Assembly (NCBI RefSeq): GCF_023017165.1
Contig: NZ_JALKBW010000001.1
Span: 2,170,001-2,234,000, forward strand
DNA: 64,000 nucleotides
Direction: 5' to 3'
Source: Gordonia alkaliphila
GTDB lineage: Bacteria > Actinomycetota > Actinomycetes > Mycobacteriales > Mycobacteriaceae
The notes beneath the pieces are model-generated. The model did not search any database. It saw only the letters and a list, made by a program, of their open reading frames with translations, and was not told where the DNA came from. The position numbers and the translations under genes are program-made. Positions 20,747-30,421 of this stretch are shown piece by piece. The stretch's first letter is position 1; each line of letters begins with the position of its first letter.

Positions 20747-21403
20747 CTACCGGAGTTCGTGCTCTGGCTTGGGCCAGTATTTCTTGCCTTCCATCCAGGC
20801 GATGACGTCGAGAATCCTCAGCTCGCTGATCGTCTCTGGAAGTCCGGCTTCCTCCCTCGCCGTGCCTAGGCGACTCCTGAGTCCGAGATCCTCGCGGAGG
20901 GTTTCGTGAATAGGTGCGAGATGGGCAGTCCGGGTTTCGAGCACGTCGACGACGACGCTGTCCTAGATCGGGTAGAGACGGGGACGTTTGCGGGCGATCA
21001 GCTTGGTCGCCTTCGTCAGTCCTATTCCAGGCAGGCTGCACAGCGCGGTCTCCAAACGCCAGGCCGGCCAGTCTTTGTTGATCGGTTCGCTGACGTCGGC
21101 GAGGTCGCGGTCCTCGCCGATCTCCGCCAGGAGCGCGTTGAACCGGTCCGCAACGTCGTGCAATAGAGCGCGTGTGGCTGATGGTCCGGCCTGGACCGAG
21201 AGGAACTCGATCGCTATGAGGTCGTCGGCGGTGAATCGGTCTGCATCCGACATCCGGGTGTGGGTGGAGTCCCACTCGTCGAACCAGGCGCCGGAGTACG
21301 CGCCGGCGGATAGGAACGGATCACCGTAATACCGCTTCAGACAGACGGCGGCCGCTGGGATCCGGTCATCGGACTCCAGCAGGATCGGCCGACGGATCGT
21401 CAC
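20747..21403 (-). pseudogene. DUF6308-like protein gene with an in-frame TAG stop
   Basis: Reading from ATG 21403 gives 146 residues ending RPRLYPI, then TAG at 20963-20965, and the same frame continues DSVVVDVLETRT for another ~70 residues to a normal stop at 20747-20749. The text around the stop (R-RL-PI-x-DSVV) resembles DUF6308 proteins, where an aromatic residue is usual at the stop position, so one base change (TAC or TAT or TGG to TAG) explains it. The continued coding character on both sides shows that the gene was once a 218-residue protein. Its ATG overlaps the FabH-like stop (ATGA, 21400-21403). The function of DUF6308 is not known to me. Confidence 0.72.
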
Positions 21404-22419
21404 TCGAAGGGGATGGGTGGCATGGTGACCACCTGGGCGGCGTAGCTCAGGCCGGCGCCGTAGCCGAGGAGCAGGGCGGTGTCGCCGGGCTTGGCCTCGC
21501 CGGTCGAGAGCATCTGCTCCATGGCCAGCGGGATGGAGGCCGCCGAGGTGTTACCCGTGTGTTCGATGTCGTTCGCGATCCGGGTGGTCTCCGGGAAGTG
21601 CAGGCTGCGGGCCAGCAACTCGTTGATTCGGCTGTTGGCCTGGTGCGGCACGAAGACGTCGACCTGCGAGGCGTCGACCTTTGCGACGTCCAGGGCGCGC
21701 TGGGCGGCCTTGCCCATCTCGAAGGCGGCCCACCGGAAGACCGCAGTGCCCTCCAGGCGCAGGTACGGCCGGTTCTGGTGATCGTCGCCGTCGAGGAAGG
21801 TGATCCAGTCGATGTCCTGGCGGATGGCGTCGTACTGGCTGCCGTCGCTGCCCCAGACCACCGGGCCCACCTCCAGGGTGGGCGTGGGGCCGAGAACCAC
21901 GGCGCCGGCGCCGTCGCCGAAGATGAAGCAGTTGGTGCGATCGGTCATGTCGAGCGCCACCGAGAGCTGCTCGGCGCCGATCACCAGGATGTGGCTGGCG
22001 CTGCCGCCGCGCAGCATGTCTCCGGCCAGCGCCATCGCATAGCCGAAGCCGGCGCAGCCGACGGTCACGTCGAAGGCGGGCACGCCGTTGGCGCCCAGCT
22101 CGGTGGCGATCTTGGTGGCACCGGCCGGCGTCAGCAGCAGGTGCGTGTTGGTCGCCAGAATCACCGCGTCGATGTCGCTCCCGGAGAGCAGGGCGTTGGC
22201 GATCGCCTTGCGGCCGGCCAGCACCCCCATCTCCACGACGTCCTCGTCGCGCCGCGCGAAGCGGCGGGTCTTGATACCGGTGCGGGTGTAGATCCACTCG
22301 TCGGACGAGTCGATGTGCTCGCAGATCTCGTCGTTCGTCACGACCCGTTCGGGGCGGTGGGCGCCGATCCCGAGGATGCCGAAGCTCGAGATTCCGGGAG
22401 TCTGGGCAAGTTCAACCAT
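21400..22419 (-). CDS. Beta-ketoacyl-ACP synthase III-like protein (FabH family), copy 1
   Basis: A 339-residue thiolase-fold enzyme of the KASIII type, which condenses a CoA-bound primer with a malonyl extender. The Cys-His-Asn triad is present: [13 protein letters not shown] near residue 118, [10 protein letters not shown] near residue 255 and [13 protein letters not shown] near residue 287. The usual FabH opening [16 protein letters not shown] is present. It shares its layout with the second copy at 25190-26308, suggesting a duplication. It is divergent from glsA with only 35 bases between, so the two promoters must overlap coding sequence or each other. Whether it primes fatty acid, mycolate precursor or a specialised ketide is unclear. 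Confidence 0.88.
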   Translation of the reverse strand: MVELAQTPGISSFGILGIGAHRPERVVTNDEICEHIDSSDEWIYTRTGIKTRRFARRDEDVVEMGVLAGRKAIANALLSGSDIDAVILATNTHLLLTPAGATKIATELGANGVPAFDVTVGCAGFGYAMALAGDMLRGGSASHILVIGAEQLSVALDMTDRTNCFIFGDGAGAVVLGPTPTLEVGPVVWGSDGSQYDAIRQDIDWITFLDGDDHQNRPYLRLEGTAVFRWAAFEMGKAAQRALDVAKVDASQVDVFVPHQANSRINELLARSLHFPETTRIANDIEHTGNTSAASIPLAMEQMLSTGEAKPGDTALLLGYGAGLSYAAQVVTMPPIPFE

Positions 22420-22454
22420 GCCTCCAATGTCTCATGCCATGTTAAGGTTGCACA

Positions 22455-23504
22455 GTGCGTACAGAAATCGCCGCGCCACAACAGGTTTCGACCGGCACTC
22501 TGCCGGGCTGGGATCAGGTGGACGCCGAGGTGCTCGCCGCGCATCGGCGGTACGCCGCAGACACCGAGGGCGCCGTCGCCGACTACATCCCGATCCTCGG
22601 CCGCGTCGATCCCGAGCTGTTCGGCATCGCGGTCGCCGACACCGCGGGCGGCCGGCACAGCGCGGGCGATGTCGAGGTCGAATTCTCCATCCAGTCCATC
22701 TCCAAGGCGCTGGTGTACGCGCACGTCTCGCAGGAACTCGGTCACCGGCTGGTGAGCGAGCGGATCGGCGTCGACAACACCGGTCTGGCCTTCAACTCGG
22801 TGATGGCGATCGAGCTCAACGCGGGCAATCCGATGAATCCGATGGTGAATGCCGGCGCGATGGCGACCACCGCGCTGGTTCCGGGAGCCACCGCCGCCGA
22901 ACAGTGGGAGACGGTGCGCACCGTGCTGTCCGAGTTCGCCGGGCGCCAGCTGGTGCTCGACGGCGAGGTCTACCACTCGGAGATGCAGACGAACTCGCGG
23001 AACCGGGCGATCGCCCAGCTGTTGGAGAGCTACGGGCGCATCGAGGGCGACCCGCTCGAGGTGGTCGACGTCTACACCCGCCAGTGCGCGCTGCGGGTCA
23101 CCGCGCAGGACCTGGCGATCATGGGCGCCACCCTGGCCGACGGCGGCGTGAACCCGGTGACCGGCCGCCGAGTGGTCAGCGAGGAGTCGTGCCGCGACAC
23201 CTTGGCGGTCCTGGCCGCCACGGGCATGTACGAGCGCTCCGGGCAATGGCTCTTCGAGATCGGGATCCCGGCCAAGTCCGGAGTGGCCGGCGGCATCCTC
23301 GCCGTGGCGCCCGGCAAGGGCGGGATCGGCACCTTCGCGCCGCGGCTCGACCCGGCCGGCAACAGCGTCCGCGGTCAGCGCGCGATCAAGTATCTCTCGC
23401 GCACCCTCGGCCTCAACCTCTTCGCGTCCGAGCCCGCCGGCCCGGCGCTGCAGACCACCGCCGACCCGGCACCCCGGGCCGCCACCGAACAGGAGACAGC
23501 ATGA
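22455..23504 (+). CDS. glsA: Glutaminase A
   Basis: This beta-lactamase-fold enzyme hydrolyses L-glutamine to glutamate and ammonia. The 349-residue protein (GTG start at 22455) has the nucleophile motif SIQSISKAL (Ser-x-x-Lys) near residue 80, NPMVNAGAM near residue 130, ETNSRN-like MQTNSRNRAIA near residue 180 and the late GKGGIGTFAPRLD near residue 290, which are the markers of this family. The C-terminal ~20 residues are a Pro/Ala-rich extension. No STAS domain is present. It overlaps the MFS gene by ATGA (23501-23504), so they form a two-gene operon; the transporter may move glutamine, glutamate or an unrelated compound. Confidence 0.94.
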   Translation: MRTEIAAPQQVSTGTLPGWDQVDAEVLAAHRRYAADTEGAVADYIPILGRVDPELFGIAVADTAGGRHSAGDVEVEFSIQSISKALVYAHVSQELGHRLVSERIGVDNTGLAFNSVMAIELNAGNPMNPMVNAGAMATTALVPGATAAEQWETVRTVLSEFAGRQLVLDGEVYHSEMQTNSRNRAIAQLLESYGRIEGDPLEVVDVYTRQCALRVTAQDLAIMGATLADGGVNPVTGRRVVSEESCRDTLAVLAATGMYERSGQWLFEIGIPAKSGVAGGILAVAPGKGGIGTFAPRLDPAGNSVRGQRAIKYLSRTLGLNLFASEPAGPALQTTADPAPRAATEQETA

Positions 23505-25135
23505 CCGAGGATTCCCGGGTGGACGGTAAGTCTTGGCTACCGATGATCGGCCTGTTCTTCGCGCAGGTGCTGATGTCGTTCAACGTCGCCTCGCTGCCGG
23601 TGTCGCTGGGCGGGATCTCCGAGACCTTCGACGTCCCGGTCACCACCGCCAGCACCACCATCGTCGTCTACGGCCTGGCCGTGGCGGCGCTGGTCATGGT
23701 GGGCGCCAAACTCGGCCAGCGGATCGGCTGGCTGCTGATCTTCCGCGTCGTGCTGGTGGTCTTCGCCGTCTCGTCGCTGATGATGATCCTCTCGCCGTCG
23801 GTGGGCTGGGTGATCGGCGGCCAGGCGCTGGCCGGCGCCGCGGCCGCCATCATCGTGCCCTCGCTGGTGGCGCTCATCGCCCAGAACTACTCCGGGGATC
23901 AGCAGGCGACGGCGATCGGCTCGCTCGGTTCGGCGCGGGCGATCTCCGGCTTCACGGCGTTCTTCATCGGCGGCGCGCTGGGCACCTGGGTCGGCTGGCG
24001 GCCGGTCTTCGTCATCGTGCTGGCCATCGCCGCGCTGGTCTTCGCCCTGAGCTTCACCCTGCGGTCCGAGCCGGGCGACCCGGGAATCGAGATCGACGTC
24101 GTCGCCGCCCTGCTCATCGGTATCGCGGTGGTGCTGCTGACCCTCGGCTTCAACAATCTCAACAACTGGGGCGTGCTGTTCGCCGATCCGGGGGCGCCGT
24201 TCTCGCTCGCCGGTCTCTCACCGGCCCCGATGATGGTGGTGCTCGGCATCGTCTTCGGGCAGGCCTTCTTCAGCTGGACGCGTCGCCGGATGGCCATCGG
24301 CCGGGTGCCGCTGGTGGACCTGTCGATCCTGCACAGCCCGCGCGAACGCTCCGCGGTCTACGCGATGTTCGTCATCGTCGCGATGGAGGCGGCGGTCAAC
24401 TTCACCATCCCGGTGTACACGCAGATCGTGCAGGGCCGCACGCCGTTCGACACCGCCGTGGCGATGATCCCGTTCAACCTGACGGTGTTCGTCACCGCGA
24501 CGCTGGTGGTCCGCGTCTACCGCCGGTTCACGCCGCGGCAGATCGGCGTCTTCTCGTTCGTGCTCACCACCGTCGCCCTGGTGTGGCTGGCCTTCGTGGT
24601 GAACAACAACTGGGAGTCGATCCCGACGATCCTCGGCCTCATCGTCTTCGGTATCGGCCAGGGCGCCCTGGTGACCCTGGTGTTCAACGTTCTGGTGACC
24701 TCGGCGCCCAAGCGGCTGGCCGGCGATGTCGGCTCCATTCGCGGGGCCACGCAGAATCTGGCCTCGGCCATCGGTACCGCGGTGATGGGTGCCCTGCTGG
24801 TGCAGATCCTGAGTTTCGGCGTGCTCGCTGCGGTCGACGACCATCCGGAACTGCCCGCCTCGCTGGCGGCGCAGGTAGACCTGGACAACGTCAACTTCAC
24901 CACCACCGACGACCTGCGGGCGGTGCTGGCGCAGACCGATGCGACGCCCGAACAGGTCGACGCCGCCGTCGCCCTCAACGAGGATGCGCGCCTGCGCACC
25001 CTGCGCTACGGATTCTGGATCCTCGCCGGGATCTCGCTGATCGCGATGATCCCGGCGCGGCGCCTGCCGGACTACCGGCCGGACGACGACCGGGCCGACG
25101 ACCTGGACCGCGACGCCGTCAGCGACGAGGTCTGA
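23501..25135 (+). CDS. Major facilitator superfamily transporter (DHA2-like)
   Basis: A 544-residue membrane protein with about 14 hydrophobic segments, the number seen in the 14-helix drug:proton antiporter group of MFS. The first helix starts LPMIGLFFAQVLMSFNV; a loop VGAKLGQRIG lies at the motif A position and ALAGAAAAIIVPSL at a motif C like position. The ATG at 23501 overlaps the glsA stop and follows AGGAG at 23491-23495. The cytoplasmic tail is Asp/Arg-rich (RPDDDRADDLDRD). Substrate cannot be told; the overlap with glsA suggests joint expression. Confidence 0.85.
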   Translation: MTEDSRVDGKSWLPMIGLFFAQVLMSFNVASLPVSLGGISETFDVPVTTASTTIVVYGLAVAALVMVGAKLGQRIGWLLIFRVVLVVFAVSSLMMILSPSVGWVIGGQALAGAAAAIIVPSLVALIAQNYSGDQQATAIGSLGSARAISGFTAFFIGGALGTWVGWRPVFVIVLAIAALVFALSFTLRSEPGDPGIEIDVVAALLIGIAVVLLTLGFNNLNNWGVLFADPGAPFSLAGLSPAPMMVVLGIVFGQAFFSWTRRRMAIGRVPLVDLSILHSPRERSAVYAMFVIVAMEAAVNFTIPVYTQIVQGRTPFDTAVAMIPFNLTVFVTATLVVRVYRRFTPRQIGVFSFVLTTVALVWLAFVVNNNWESIPTILGLIVFGIGQGALVTLVFNVLVTSAPKRLAGDVGSIRGATQNLASAIGTAVMGALLVQILSFGVLAAVDDHPELPASLAAQVDLDNVNFTTTDDLRAVLAQTDATPEQVDAAVALNEDARLRTLRYGFWILAGISLIAMIPARRLPDYRPDDDRADDLDRDAVSDEV

Positions 25136-25142
25136 CGCGGCA

Positions 25143-25181
25143 CCCGCCGAGGCCTCGGCACCGGCCGAGGTCTGCGGCGGG
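25143..25181. terminator. Bidirectional terminator-like stem-loop
   Basis: Between the convergent MFS and FabH-like genes, CCCGCCG (25143-25149) pairs with CGGCGGG (25175-25181), and CCTCGG (25153-25158) with CCGAGG (25165-25170), with a small internal bulge. There is no T-run, which is normal for many GC-rich actinobacterial terminators. Confidence 0.55.
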
Positions 25182-25189
25182 AGCGGGGC

Positions 25190-26308
25190 TCAGTCGTCGA
25201 TCATGGCCAGATGCGCGGCCAGCGGGCCGACCGGCTGGTCGGCCAGGGTGTCGAAGCTGGAGACCTTCGGGGCCGGCGGCAGGGTGACGACGGCGCCGGC
25301 GTAGCTCAACCCGGCGCCGAAGCCGAGCAGCAGCGCGGTGTCGCCGCCCTTGGCCTTGCCGGTCGCGAGCATCTCCTCCATCGCCAGCGGGATGGAACCG
25401 GCCGAGGTGTTGCCGGTCTGCTCGATGTCGTTGGCCATCGGCAGATCCTCGGGGAAGCCGAGATTCTTCTTCATCAGATCGTTGATCCGGGCGTTGGCCT
25501 GGTGCGGGATGAAGACGTCGATGTCGTCGACGCTCGCGCCGGACTCGGTGAGCAGCGCGGTGAGCGCCTTGGGCAGGGTGACCGCGGCCCAGCGGAAGAC
25601 GCGCGGGCCCTCCATGTAGATCACCATGCGGCCGACAGGATCGGTCTCGGGATCCTTGCCCTGGTATTCCACGGCCCGCGCCATGAAGTCGACGGTATTG
25701 ATGTTCTGGGCGATGGCTTCGGCGTTCTCGCCGTCGCTGCCGGCGACGATCGGCGAGATGCCGTTCTCCTCGGTCGGGCCGACCACCACGGCGCCGGCGC
25801 CGTCGCCGAAGATGAAGCCGGTGCTGCGGTCGGTCGGATCCAGGCCCACCGACATGGTCTCGGCGCCGATCACCACCGCGTAGGTGGCGCTGCCGGCGCG
25901 GATCGCATCCACGGCGGTGCCGAGCGCATAGCCGAAGCCGCCGCAGCCGGCCGAGACGTCGAACGCGGCGATGCCGTTGAGGCCGATGTCGGCGGCGATG
26001 ATCGGGGCGCCGTGCGGGGTGTTCGACGGCCAGCTGCTGCTGCCGAAGACCAGCAGGTCGATCTTTTCGCGGTCGATCCCGGAGTTCTCGATGGCGCGCT
26101 CGGCGGCCTTGGTCGCGATCAGCCGCATGTCCTCGTCACCGCTGATCCATCGGCGTGCGTGGATGCCGCTGCGCTCGAAGATCCACTCGTCCGAGGAGTC
26201 GAGCACCTTGCAGAGTTCCTCGTTGGTGACGAGCCGGGCCGGCCGGTAGGCGCCGATGCCGAGCATCGACACGTTCGGATGGCCCTGGGTGGTGACCAGT
26301 TTTGCCAC
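25190..26308 (-). CDS. Beta-ketoacyl-ACP synthase III-like protein (FabH family), copy 2
   Basis: A 372-residue KASIII-type enzyme, paralogous to the copy at 21400-22419. The triad is intact: FDVSAGCGGFGYALG near residue 120, FIPHQANARI near residue 265 and IEQTGNTSAGSIP near residue 296. It has an insert near residues 200-225 (EYQGKDPETDPVGRM) and a ~25-residue C-terminal tail (SSFDTLADQPVG) that copy 1 lacks. The start at ATG 26308 gives MAKLVTTQGHPNVSML. The 113 bases upstream are less GC-rich (for example GTTGTGAAATAGTAATGA) and probably hold its promoter. The two copies face the glsA-MFS pair from both sides. Confidence 0.88.
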   Translation of the reverse strand: MAKLVTTQGHPNVSMLGIGAYRPARLVTNEELCKVLDSSDEWIFERSGIHARRWISGDEDMRLIATKAAERAIENSGIDREKIDLLVFGSSSWPSNTPHGAPIIAADIGLNGIAAFDVSAGCGGFGYALGTAVDAIRAGSATYAVVIGAETMSVGLDPTDRSTGFIFGDGAGAVVVGPTEENGISPIVAGSDGENAEAIAQNINTVDFMARAVEYQGKDPETDPVGRMVIYMEGPRVFRWAAVTLPKALTALLTESGASVDDIDVFIPHQANARINDLMKKNLGFPEDLPMANDIEQTGNTSAGSIPLAMEEMLATGKAKGGDTALLLGFGAGLSYAGAVVTLPPAPKVSSFDTLADQPVGPLAAHLAMIDD

Positions 26309-26421
26309 TGAGCAGTCCTGTTCTCTTGGTGGACCGGCGCAGGTGTCACGTCGTCCTGATGATGAGTCTCGTTGTGAAATAGTAATGACCCGCCGAATCG
26401 CGCCGCGGGAGGCCTAGGTCC

Positions 26422-27660
26422 CTAGGTCACCGGGGTCTCGACGATCACGGTCTTCTCGCGGGCGCGCAGGGTGAGCAGACCGCCCAGCACCGACAGCACG
26501 GCGGCCATCGCGAACAGCAGCCAGAAGCCGCCGACCGCGGCCACCAGGCCGGCACCGAGCATCGGCCCGATCAGCTGGCCCAGGGACGCGGCGACGTTCA
26601 CCACGCCCAGGTCGCGGCCGTGGTCCTCCTCGTGCGGCAGCAGATCGGTCGCGAAGGCCAGACCCGTCGTGGAGAAGATGCCGTAGCCGATGCCCATCAG
26701 CGCCGCGCCGACCAGCGTCGTGGTGAAGGTGGGGTGCAGGCAGATCACCAAGCCGGAGAGCGCCTGGACCATGGCCGCGACGACGGTCGGGCTGCGCCGG
26801 CGGCCGGTGCGGTCGGAGTAGAGGCCACCGGCGACGGACGCGATCACCACGAAGACCGTGTACACCACCACCAGCAGCAACAGATTGTCCTCGGCCGCGG
26901 TCTTCTCCTGGTGCAGCCCGTAGAGCAGGAAGAACAGGAACAACGACGTCCCCAGCGCGTTGCCGACGTTGGCCACGAAGCGGCCGACGAGCATCCAGGC
27001 GAAGTCGGGGTCGCGCAGTGAGCGCAGCGCATCGTGCTCGCGCTGCGCGGCGCGGCTCTGCCGCTCGCTGACCGGGTCGGGGAGCAGCAGAGCCGCACCC
27101 GCGCCGACCACGGCGATCAGCACCGCCAGGAATAGATAGCCGGCCAGCACCGTCAGGCCCAGGGTCACCACCACGCCGACACCGACCACGATGCCCGCGG
27201 CCTGCGACGAGCCGACGGCGGCCGAGGCCGCGCCGCGCTGATCGGCCGGCAGTTGATCGGCGATCAGCGCGGTGTAGGCGGCCGAGGCGACCGCTACGCC
27301 CACCGAGACCCCGATCCAGGCGGCGCCGACGAGCAGCGGTGTGTGCGCGAAGCCGGTGAGGACCAGGCACACCGCGGTCAGCAGCGAGCCTCCGACGGCC
27401 CAGGGGCGCCGGCGACGTCCGCCCGTGCGGTCCGAGAGTGCACCGGCCAGCGGCCCGGCGATCACGCCGGCGATACCGCCGATGCCCAGGATCAGGCCGG
27501 AGAAGACGACGCCGCGCACCCAGTGATCCCCGCCCGCGGACAGCTGATCGTCCAGCTGCAGCGGCAGCAGCAGCTGCAGGGGCGTCAGCTGCACCATCCA
27601 GATGGTGAGCCATGCCAGGGTGAACAGCAGCAGCCAGCCGCGTCCGACGCGCGCCCTCAT
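26422..27660 (-). CDS. Major facilitator superfamily transporter, probably for a sugar or glycoside
   Basis: A 412-residue protein with about 12 hydrophobic helices. Motif A like loops occur twice, AGALSDRTGGRRRR near residue 70 and AGGLYSDRTGRRRSP near residue 270, which marks the two MFS halves. I chose ATG 27660 because it overlaps the beta-glucosidase stop (ATGA at 27657-27660) and starts MRARVGRGWLLLFTLAW; the longer open frame upstream only shadows the glucosidase gene. The coupling suggests import of a beta-glucoside (cellobiose, aryl-glucoside) for the adjacent enzyme; this role is inferred. Confidence 0.83.
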   Translation of the reverse strand: MRARVGRGWLLLFTLAWLTIWMVQLTPLQLLLPLQLDDQLSAGGDHWVRGVVFSGLILGIGGIAGVIAGPLAGALSDRTGGRRRRPWAVGGSLLTAVCLVLTGFAHTPLLVGAAWIGVSVGVAVASAAYTALIADQLPADQRGAASAAVGSSQAAGIVVGVGVVVTLGLTVLAGYLFLAVLIAVVGAGAALLLPDPVSERQSRAAQREHDALRSLRDPDFAWMLVGRFVANVGNALGTSLFLFFLLYGLHQEKTAAEDNLLLLVVVYTVFVVIASVAGGLYSDRTGRRRSPTVVAAMVQALSGLVICLHPTFTTTLVGAALMGIGYGIFSTTGLAFATDLLPHEEDHGRDLGVVNVAASLGQLIGPMLGAGLVAAVGGFWLLFAMAAVLSVLGGLLTLRAREKTVIVETPVT

Positions 27661-29018
27661 GCGCGGGCCTCCGCGGCGGCGGCGATGACCCCGGCGTACC
27701 AGTCGTACGAGGCCTTCGGGGTGCGGGTGCCGGTGGCGAAGTCGACATGCGTCAGGCCGAAGCGCTGGGTGTAGCCGTCGGCCCATTCGAAGTTGTCCAG
27801 CAGCGACCACACGGTGTACTCGTGCACATCGGCGCCGGCCGCCATCGCCGCGGCGACGGCGCGCAGGTGCCCGTCGAGGTAGGCGATGCGCTCGGTGTCC
27901 GTCACCCGGCCCGCGGTGTCCGGTTCGGGGAACGAGGCCCCGTTCTCGCTGACGATCAGCGGCGGCAGGGCGGCGCCGTAGCGGCGGGTGAAGTCGACGA
28001 GCAGATCGGTGAGCGCGGACGGCATGATCGGCCACTCCTCGCCGAAGCCGGTGACCGGCACGCCCGGCGTGGGCAGCATGTCGAACGGAATCGGGCTGTC
28101 CGGCGCGGCCGCGCCGATGGTGGTCGGGTTGTAGAAGTTGATCGCGTAGAAGTCCTGCTGCGCCGAGATCAGCTCCAGGTCGCCGTCGTGCACCGGCATC
28201 TCGTAGCCGCCGAAGGCGCTGAGATCGGGGTAGGCGCCCAGCAGCAGCGGGTCGGCGAAGATCCGGTTGTGCAGGATGTCGTAGGCATCGGCGGCGACGC
28301 GGTCGGCGGCCGAGTCGCCCGCGGTGAGGACGAAGGTGTGGTTGTTGGCCACGCCGACGGCCTCGGCGCCGGCGGCGCGCAGCACGGGCGCGGCCAGCCC
28401 GTGGGCCAGCAGCTGGTGGTGCACGGTGGGCAGCGCGTCGAAGAGCAGGAACTTCCCCGGCGCCAGGGCGCCGGTCGCATAGCCCTGCAGGGTGGTCATG
28501 GCCGGCTCGTTGAGGGTGTACCAGTGCTTTACCCGGTCGCCGAGCCGGTCGGCCACCAGCGCCGCGTAGTCGGCGAACCGGGCCGCGGTGTCGCGGTTCA
28601 GCCAGCCGCCGTCGGCTTCGAGACCGACCGGAAGGTCCCAGTGGTAGAGCGTGGGGAACGGGGTGACGCCGGCGGCCAGCAGGTCGTCCACCAGGCGCGA
28701 ATAGTAGTCCAGGCCGGCGGGCTGCGCCGCGCCGCGCCCGTCGGGTTGCACCCGCACCCAGGAGAGGGAGAAGCGGTACCGGTCCAGGCCGAGACCGGCG
28801 GCCAGGGCGACGTCTTCGGCCCAGCGGTGGTAGCTGTCGGGGCCGGGTTCGGCGACGGAGCCGTCGGAGACGCGGCCGGGCTCCTCGACGAAGTCGTCCC
28901 AGATGCTGGCGCCGCGGCCGTCTGCGGAGCGGGCGCCTTCGATCTGGAAGGCGGCGGTCGCGGCGGAGAAGCGCAGCCTGCGCAGCTCGTCGAGGGGGAG
29001 TGGTTCAGCGTGTGACAC
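27657..29018 (-). CDS. Beta-glucosidase, glycoside hydrolase family 1
   Basis: This 453-residue enzyme is a retaining GH1 glycosidase without a signal peptide, so it works on imported glucosides. The acid/base sits in HWYTLNEPAM near residue 172 (TLNEP) and the nucleophile in LIVSENGASF near residue 358 (SENG). Other family marks are FSAATAAFQIEGA near the N-terminus, RYRFSLSWVRVQP near residue 85 and DNFEWADGYTQRFGL near the C-terminus. Phospho-beta-glucosidase is less likely, since no PTS gene is near. It forms a two-gene unit with the MFS transporter and has a palindrome just upstream (29040-29054). Confidence 0.93.
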   Translation of the reverse strand: MSHAEPLPLDELRRLRFSAATAAFQIEGARSADGRGASIWDDFVEEPGRVSDGSVAEPGPDSYHRWAEDVALAAGLGLDRYRFSLSWVRVQPDGRGAAQPAGLDYYSRLVDDLLAAGVTPFPTLYHWDLPVGLEADGGWLNRDTAARFADYAALVADRLGDRVKHWYTLNEPAMTTLQGYATGALAPGKFLLFDALPTVHHQLLAHGLAAPVLRAAGAEAVGVANNHTFVLTAGDSAADRVAADAYDILHNRIFADPLLLGAYPDLSAFGGYEMPVHDGDLELISAQQDFYAINFYNPTTIGAAAPDSPIPFDMLPTPGVPVTGFGEEWPIMPSALTDLLVDFTRRYGAALPPLIVSENGASFPEPDTAGRVTDTERIAYLDGHLRAVAAAMAAGADVHEYTVWSLLDNFEWADGYTQRFGLTHVDFATGTRTPKASYDWYAGVIAAAAEARA

Positions 29019-29039
29019 GCAGTCAGGCTAGCGCAGACT

Positions 29040-29054
29040 AGAACAAGTTCTTGT
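29040..29054. promoter_or_regulatory. Palindromic site upstream of the beta-glucosidase gene
   Basis: The stretch AGAACAAGTTCTTGT contains two overlapping palindromes: AGAAC-AA-GTTCT and ACAAG-TT-CTTGT. It lies 22-36 bases upstream of the beta-glucosidase start, in the 59-base gap after pth, where an operator for a sugar-responsive repressor would be expected. No regulator gene is adjacent, so the binding protein is unknown. Confidence 0.45.
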
Positions 29055-29077
29055 CAGATCCCGTCCCAGAACTGGGG

Positions 29078-29646
<569 letters not shown>

Positions 29647-29647
<1 letters not shown>

Positions 29648-30264
29648 TACTCCGCAGCCTCCGCGGCGGGAGCCTCGGCGTCGGCGCCTTCGCCCTCGGC
29701 GGGCTCAGCGGACTTCTTCTCCTCGTTCACCGAGGTGACCAGCAGGTCGGCCGGCGAGACGAGGGTGACGCCCGCGGGCAGCTCCAGATCGCCGGCGTGG
29801 ACGTTGCTGACCGGCTCCAGGCCCTCGATCGAGACGACGATGTGCTCGGGGATGTGCAGGGCCTCGGCCTCGATCTCGATGACCGAGGCGTCCTGGACCA
29901 CCAGGCCGCCGGCCGGGCCGGTCTCGCCCTCGATCACCAGCGGGACCTCGACGATGACCTTCTCGCCGCGGCGGACGATCAGCAGGTCGACGTGCTGGAT
30001 GTAGTTCTTGATCGGGTGGACGTCGACCTGGCGGGTCAGTGCCAGCTGGCTCTCGCCGTCGATGTCCAGGTCGATGATGGCGTTGACGCCGCTGGCGCGC
30101 AGGATGGCGGCGAGCTCCAGGTTCGGGAGCAGCAGGTGCTTGGGATCGCTGCCGTGGCCGTATAGTACGGCCGGCACCTGGCCCTCGCGGCGGGCGCGGC
30201 GGGCGGCACCCTTGCCGGTGTCGGTGCGGGTGGTGGTCTGCAGCTTCGCGGTCTGCGTCGACAT
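29647..30264 (-). CDS. rplY: 50S ribosomal protein L25, long (Ctc) form
   Basis: L25 binds 5S rRNA in the large subunit. This 205-residue protein is the two-domain general-stress (Ctc) form: an N-terminal L25 domain ([20 protein letters not shown] near residue 15) and the TL5-type beta domain ([15 protein letters not shown] near residue 100), ending in a Glu/Ala-rich tail. ATG 30264 follows GAGGAGA at a good distance and gives [19 protein letters not shown]; a longer reading upstream has no family similarity. It is directly followed by pth, as in mycobacteria. Confidence 0.94.
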
Positions 30265-30421
30265 GAACGTCTCCTCATTACTCGTTGATCGATGGTTTTC
30301 GCGGCAGACGACGGCCGGAAGACACCCATCACCCGAGTCGGGGACGAAACTTCTGGTCGCGCCGATCACGGTGGACAGGCCACCCTCGCCGAGACAACGG
30401 CGATCACTCTATCATGGGGCG

